Positions 61,116-64,000 of a DNA stretch of 64,000 nt are shown here, one piece after another. The notes beneath the pieces are model-generated. The model was not told the origin of the DNA, did not search any database, and was given only the letters and a program-made list of their open reading frames with translations. A program made the position numbers and the translations under genes. The stretch spans positions 6,386,001-6,450,000 of the forward strand of contig NC_081335.1 of NCBI RefSeq assembly GCF_022539665.2, read 5' to 3'. Position 1 is the stretch's first letter; every line of letters starts with the position of its first letter. Source of the stretch: Daphnia carinata (Eukaryota; Arthropoda; Branchiopoda; Diplostraca; Daphniidae).

Positions 61116-61509
61116 TACCTCAAGATGTTTCAACTGCCAATTCTGCTCGGCAGTTGAAACAGGGCATCTGGACAATTGAAACGTGGGTTTTCCCATAAGA
61201 GAGCTCCCGGTTTTATGAAGAAACTAATTTCTTTACAGTAGTACAAAGAATTTTAATCTTTATTTTTAAAGATATTTTATAACTTTCTGTAGTAAGTAAA
61301 TATTATTTAATGAATTTTGGTAGTTTTCTGAATTAGGTTCAGAACACCGTTAGTAATCCTAAGAACGGTTAATAGTATGAAGATCAAATTTTTATAATCG
61401 AATATGGCATGTCCAGCCTTATATCATAATTGTTGTTAATGTCAGTAATTTAATTTTTAAAATTTAATTTCTTTAATCAGCGTTGTAAATAAAAACACAA
61501 ACATTGTGG

Positions 61510-61603
61510 CAGACGATAAGTTTCAGCCACCCAGCAGGCGAAAAGTGTCAGCCACCCAGCAGACGATAAGTGTCAGCCACCCAGCAGACGATATGTGTTG
61601 ATG
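61510..61603 (+). repeat. 25-bp tandem repeat, about 3.7 units
   Basis: CAGACGATAAGTGTCAGCC plus ACCCAG repeats at 61,510, 61,535, 61,560 and partly 61,585, with few changes. It lies inside MITE copy 5. Confidence 0.85.
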
Positions 61604-62230
61604 TGCATTGTTTACTTTTAAGTAATTGGAATAGGAAAACAAGGTATCTAAATTTTTTTTTTTAAAAACTGGAGAAACTTTAACAGTAAACTCTTTGACA
61701 CTTTTTTCGTCACCACACAAAATACACAACAACATTCAAAAACAAATTGAAAAAAAGAGCGCTGCTAATACGCTGTGTAGGGCTATAACACCGTTGCCAG
61801 ACTACAGTAAGGGAGACCCGCATACGGAAGGGTCGCGATTGGAACAAGGTGTTCCAATTGCCCCTAGCATGGGTCTTCACGGAGTTTTAATTTTTATAGG
61901 GGATAAAATTTAGCTAGGAAAAAATTTATGTTATTAATTTATAGCTTAATGAACGATGAATGATTCAAGACCTTTTTTTAATGATTTCCTCCATCGTTTT
62001 AGGTGTGAAAACGAAAAAATTGTCTGGGCAAAACTGAAAATGGACAGTAAAAAAACAACTTTCTGGGATAACTCGAAAACTTTTAGAGTCTAAAGCCTCC
62101 AATTTTTTCTAAAAATGCACAACCAAAATTCCGGTAGGTCAAATTTTTAAAACTAAATCTATTACATACTTCAAGTGGTAGAATTTTTGTTTCAATTGCC
62201 TAGCGTTCCAATTGCGCCCTACCTCCCCTA

Positions 62231-64000
62231 CATCTTTATTTTTTTAAAGATACAGTTCCAAGACATCCTCATTTTGGGATATTTAGTTTGGCAACAGGGG
62301 GAAGTATCAACAGTGTCTGACATCATAACAAATCCCATAAAATATAATTTAGACAGATAATTGTGTAAAATCATTCAAAATTACAAAGGAAAAGCTGAAC
62401 GTGTTACATATCCAGATTGTATTTGTTAGGAACCCCTCAAATGCCACAAAGGTGCACATATAAGTTGTGAATCGAATACCAGAACAATTTTATCTGCTGA
62501 CTGTTCCTTGTAGTTTATGTTTTGCTTTAATGCCGTTATAGTTTTATCGTTTTGTGGCATTTGCCCGCGATTTCAGAAGCAATAAATAATTAAAAAGATT
62601 GGGATTGGGATTGTTAAGTTTTATTCTAACCACTATCAATAAATTGATTTCCCTATAAGGGAAAGGTGGATCCGTCCCAGTTAAATTGGTAACGACTTTC
62701 TCGTGGCTATGCTTTGTGTATATCGGTACAACTTTTTTAAGAACTAAAATACAAAACTGATGTCATTTTGTTTCAAGCTATAGCTCCAAAAAAATTGTGA
62801 AAAAAATTTACGTGGACCTACCCTTGTATAATTTCATTAAACATCTGTTCAAAGTCAACTAACAGAGGATTGAACTCTTCCGAAACAAAAAAAAATATTG
62901 AATTGATATCAGGGCCTCAATGTCCGAAATGGTTTGCTATATTATCCTAACTAACATTTATATCGTTATGTTTCCTAAAATGACCTTTACAGGCTGTTTA
63001 ATCTGTTACTATGTTCAATAAAAAATATTCATCAAATTCGTGATTACATTCTCCTTGTTGTAAGTTGAAAACAAGTTCAAATTTCTTCAAAATTGTGAAA
63101 AAATCCAACCAACAATAAATTTAAAGCAAAACGAAAGATAAAAAGTTAAAATCTATTGGTATTTAGATATAATTTTACGAAGATACATGTGTCCAAATAA
63201 AACGCAACTTTTTCACCAAACGCAACGTGTGTCGATTGATTGAAAAATTTAACAATAATTTTTAAAAAATATCTTCCAAAAAATGTTTCCGAAGTTAGCA
63301 TCGTCGATCTGGAATTAGCAGAAATTAGTGTTTTTTATATTACTGATATTAAGATAAATTTTGCATTTCATTAGGCAGACTTAGATTGAAGAGCTTTTCA
63401 TCTTATATCATTTGGTATACTTATGTTAAGAATTCCAACTTCTTGTGCCGTCGAATAAATTCGTCGAATATCCGTCGAATAATTTTACTAAGCTTTTTTT
63501 TGCGTATTAATTGATTTCATAAGTTGTTTTTTTTTTGGATAAATTACACATGTCTCCTTAAGAACAATTTCACCCATTAGGTTTGGTATTAAACTTTCTT
63601 TCTTAACTCAATTAGAACATGGAAAACAAGTAGTTTGTGTGTGAGCAGGAACGTGCCCTGTTCTCGAATCCGCGTTTTTACTTAATCCTAAAAAAATGGT
63701 ATCCTATTTAAGAATGTCTAATTTCAACAACTGTATTTTCCTCCCAAAATACCATTAAATAACACTTGGTCTGGCTAGTTAATGAATATTTGATTAACTT
63801 CACATGTTACTTGAAGCACAAGCAAGTTTACACATACAAATGTTTCTTTCATATAAGTACTTACCATCGCAAATTTTGGTGTTTTTCTTGGCGAATTTTT
63901 CGGGTAAAGCTATAGAGCGAAATTTTTTGCGCTTTAGTTTTTAAGGATTTTTTCCCTTTGAGGGGAAACAAGGTAAGTGAGTGAAGACCGTACTTTATCT
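62231..64000. other. AT-rich intergenic stretch to the window end
   Basis: No gene, repeat pair or RNA gene is supported. AATAAATAAT near 62,580 is not tied to any coding sequence. Confidence 0.5.

Larger units (their letters stand above)
60001..62228 (+). mobile_element. MITE family M, copy 5, with a nested palindromic element
   Basis: The perfect ends GGGGAGGTAGGGCG and CGCCCTACCTCCCC lie between TA sites (59,999-60,000 and 62,229-62,230). It is longer than other copies because of the palindrome at 60,173-61,115 and of retained middle sequence containing a 25-bp tandem repeat. Confidence 0.87.

Noticed and set aside
1-64000. CRISPR arrays, bacterial operons, rRNA genes, complete tRNA genes
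   Set aside because: None is visible. The short tandem repeats are adjacent units without spacers, and tRNA-like matches are degenerate.

Overview
This looks like repeat-dense DNA from an animal, most likely an arthropod (a crustacean would fit, but nothing here proves it). The reasons are BEL/Pao and Gypsy LTR retrotransposons, GT..AG introns, AATAAA polyadenylation signals and tRNA-derived primer sites. There is no bacterial gene structure and I see no conserved single-copy host gene.

Left part (1-27,077). A CACTA/EnSpm-like transposase gene ends at 516. Its 3' UTR is split by a 26.5-kb stack of LTR elements. The outer one, G1 (+, Gypsy, 544-27,072, TSD ATAAC), is broken between protease and reverse transcriptase by E (-, env-bearing Gypsy, 2,057-23,765, TSD CTAC). 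E is broken twice: by D1 (-, BEL/Pao, 5'-truncated, 10,732-17,810) between its RNase H and integrase, and by F (+, Gypsy fragment, 2,691-5,460) inside its 3' LTR. Removing the insertions makes each host element read on across the gap.

Middle part (27,078-39,448). A second host-locus gene, on + with about eight coding exons, ends in a BEN-like domain. Its fourth coding intron holds C (-, 28,453-37,932, TSD GAGCC), a relative of E that has lost gag-pol. C's LTR was in turn hit by D2 (-, BEL/Pao, 28,936-37,182, TSD TCCTT), a nearly complete sister of D1. The transposase-like gene and the BEN gene may be two genes of one DNA transposon.

Right part (39.5-64 kb). This is AT-rich with no convincing genes. 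It holds a MITE family with TA target sites and GGGGAGGTAGGGC ends (five good copies, one weak), a 943-bp palindromic MITE nested in one copy, elements built on the palindrome CTACCAAATGGTAG, a TA-flanked hairpin, short tandem repeats and degenerate tRNA-like SINE heads.

Most notable are: (1) D elements carry an extra 3' ORF that looks like a diverged copy of their own Gag zinc domain, behind a candidate subgenomic splice pair shared by both copies; (2) E is a Gypsy element with an env resembling chuvirus-type glycoproteins, a long pre-gag ORF and a small ORF with its own TATA box; (3) the transposase-BEN gene pair. Most element genes carry stops or frameshifts and are described as broken copies.
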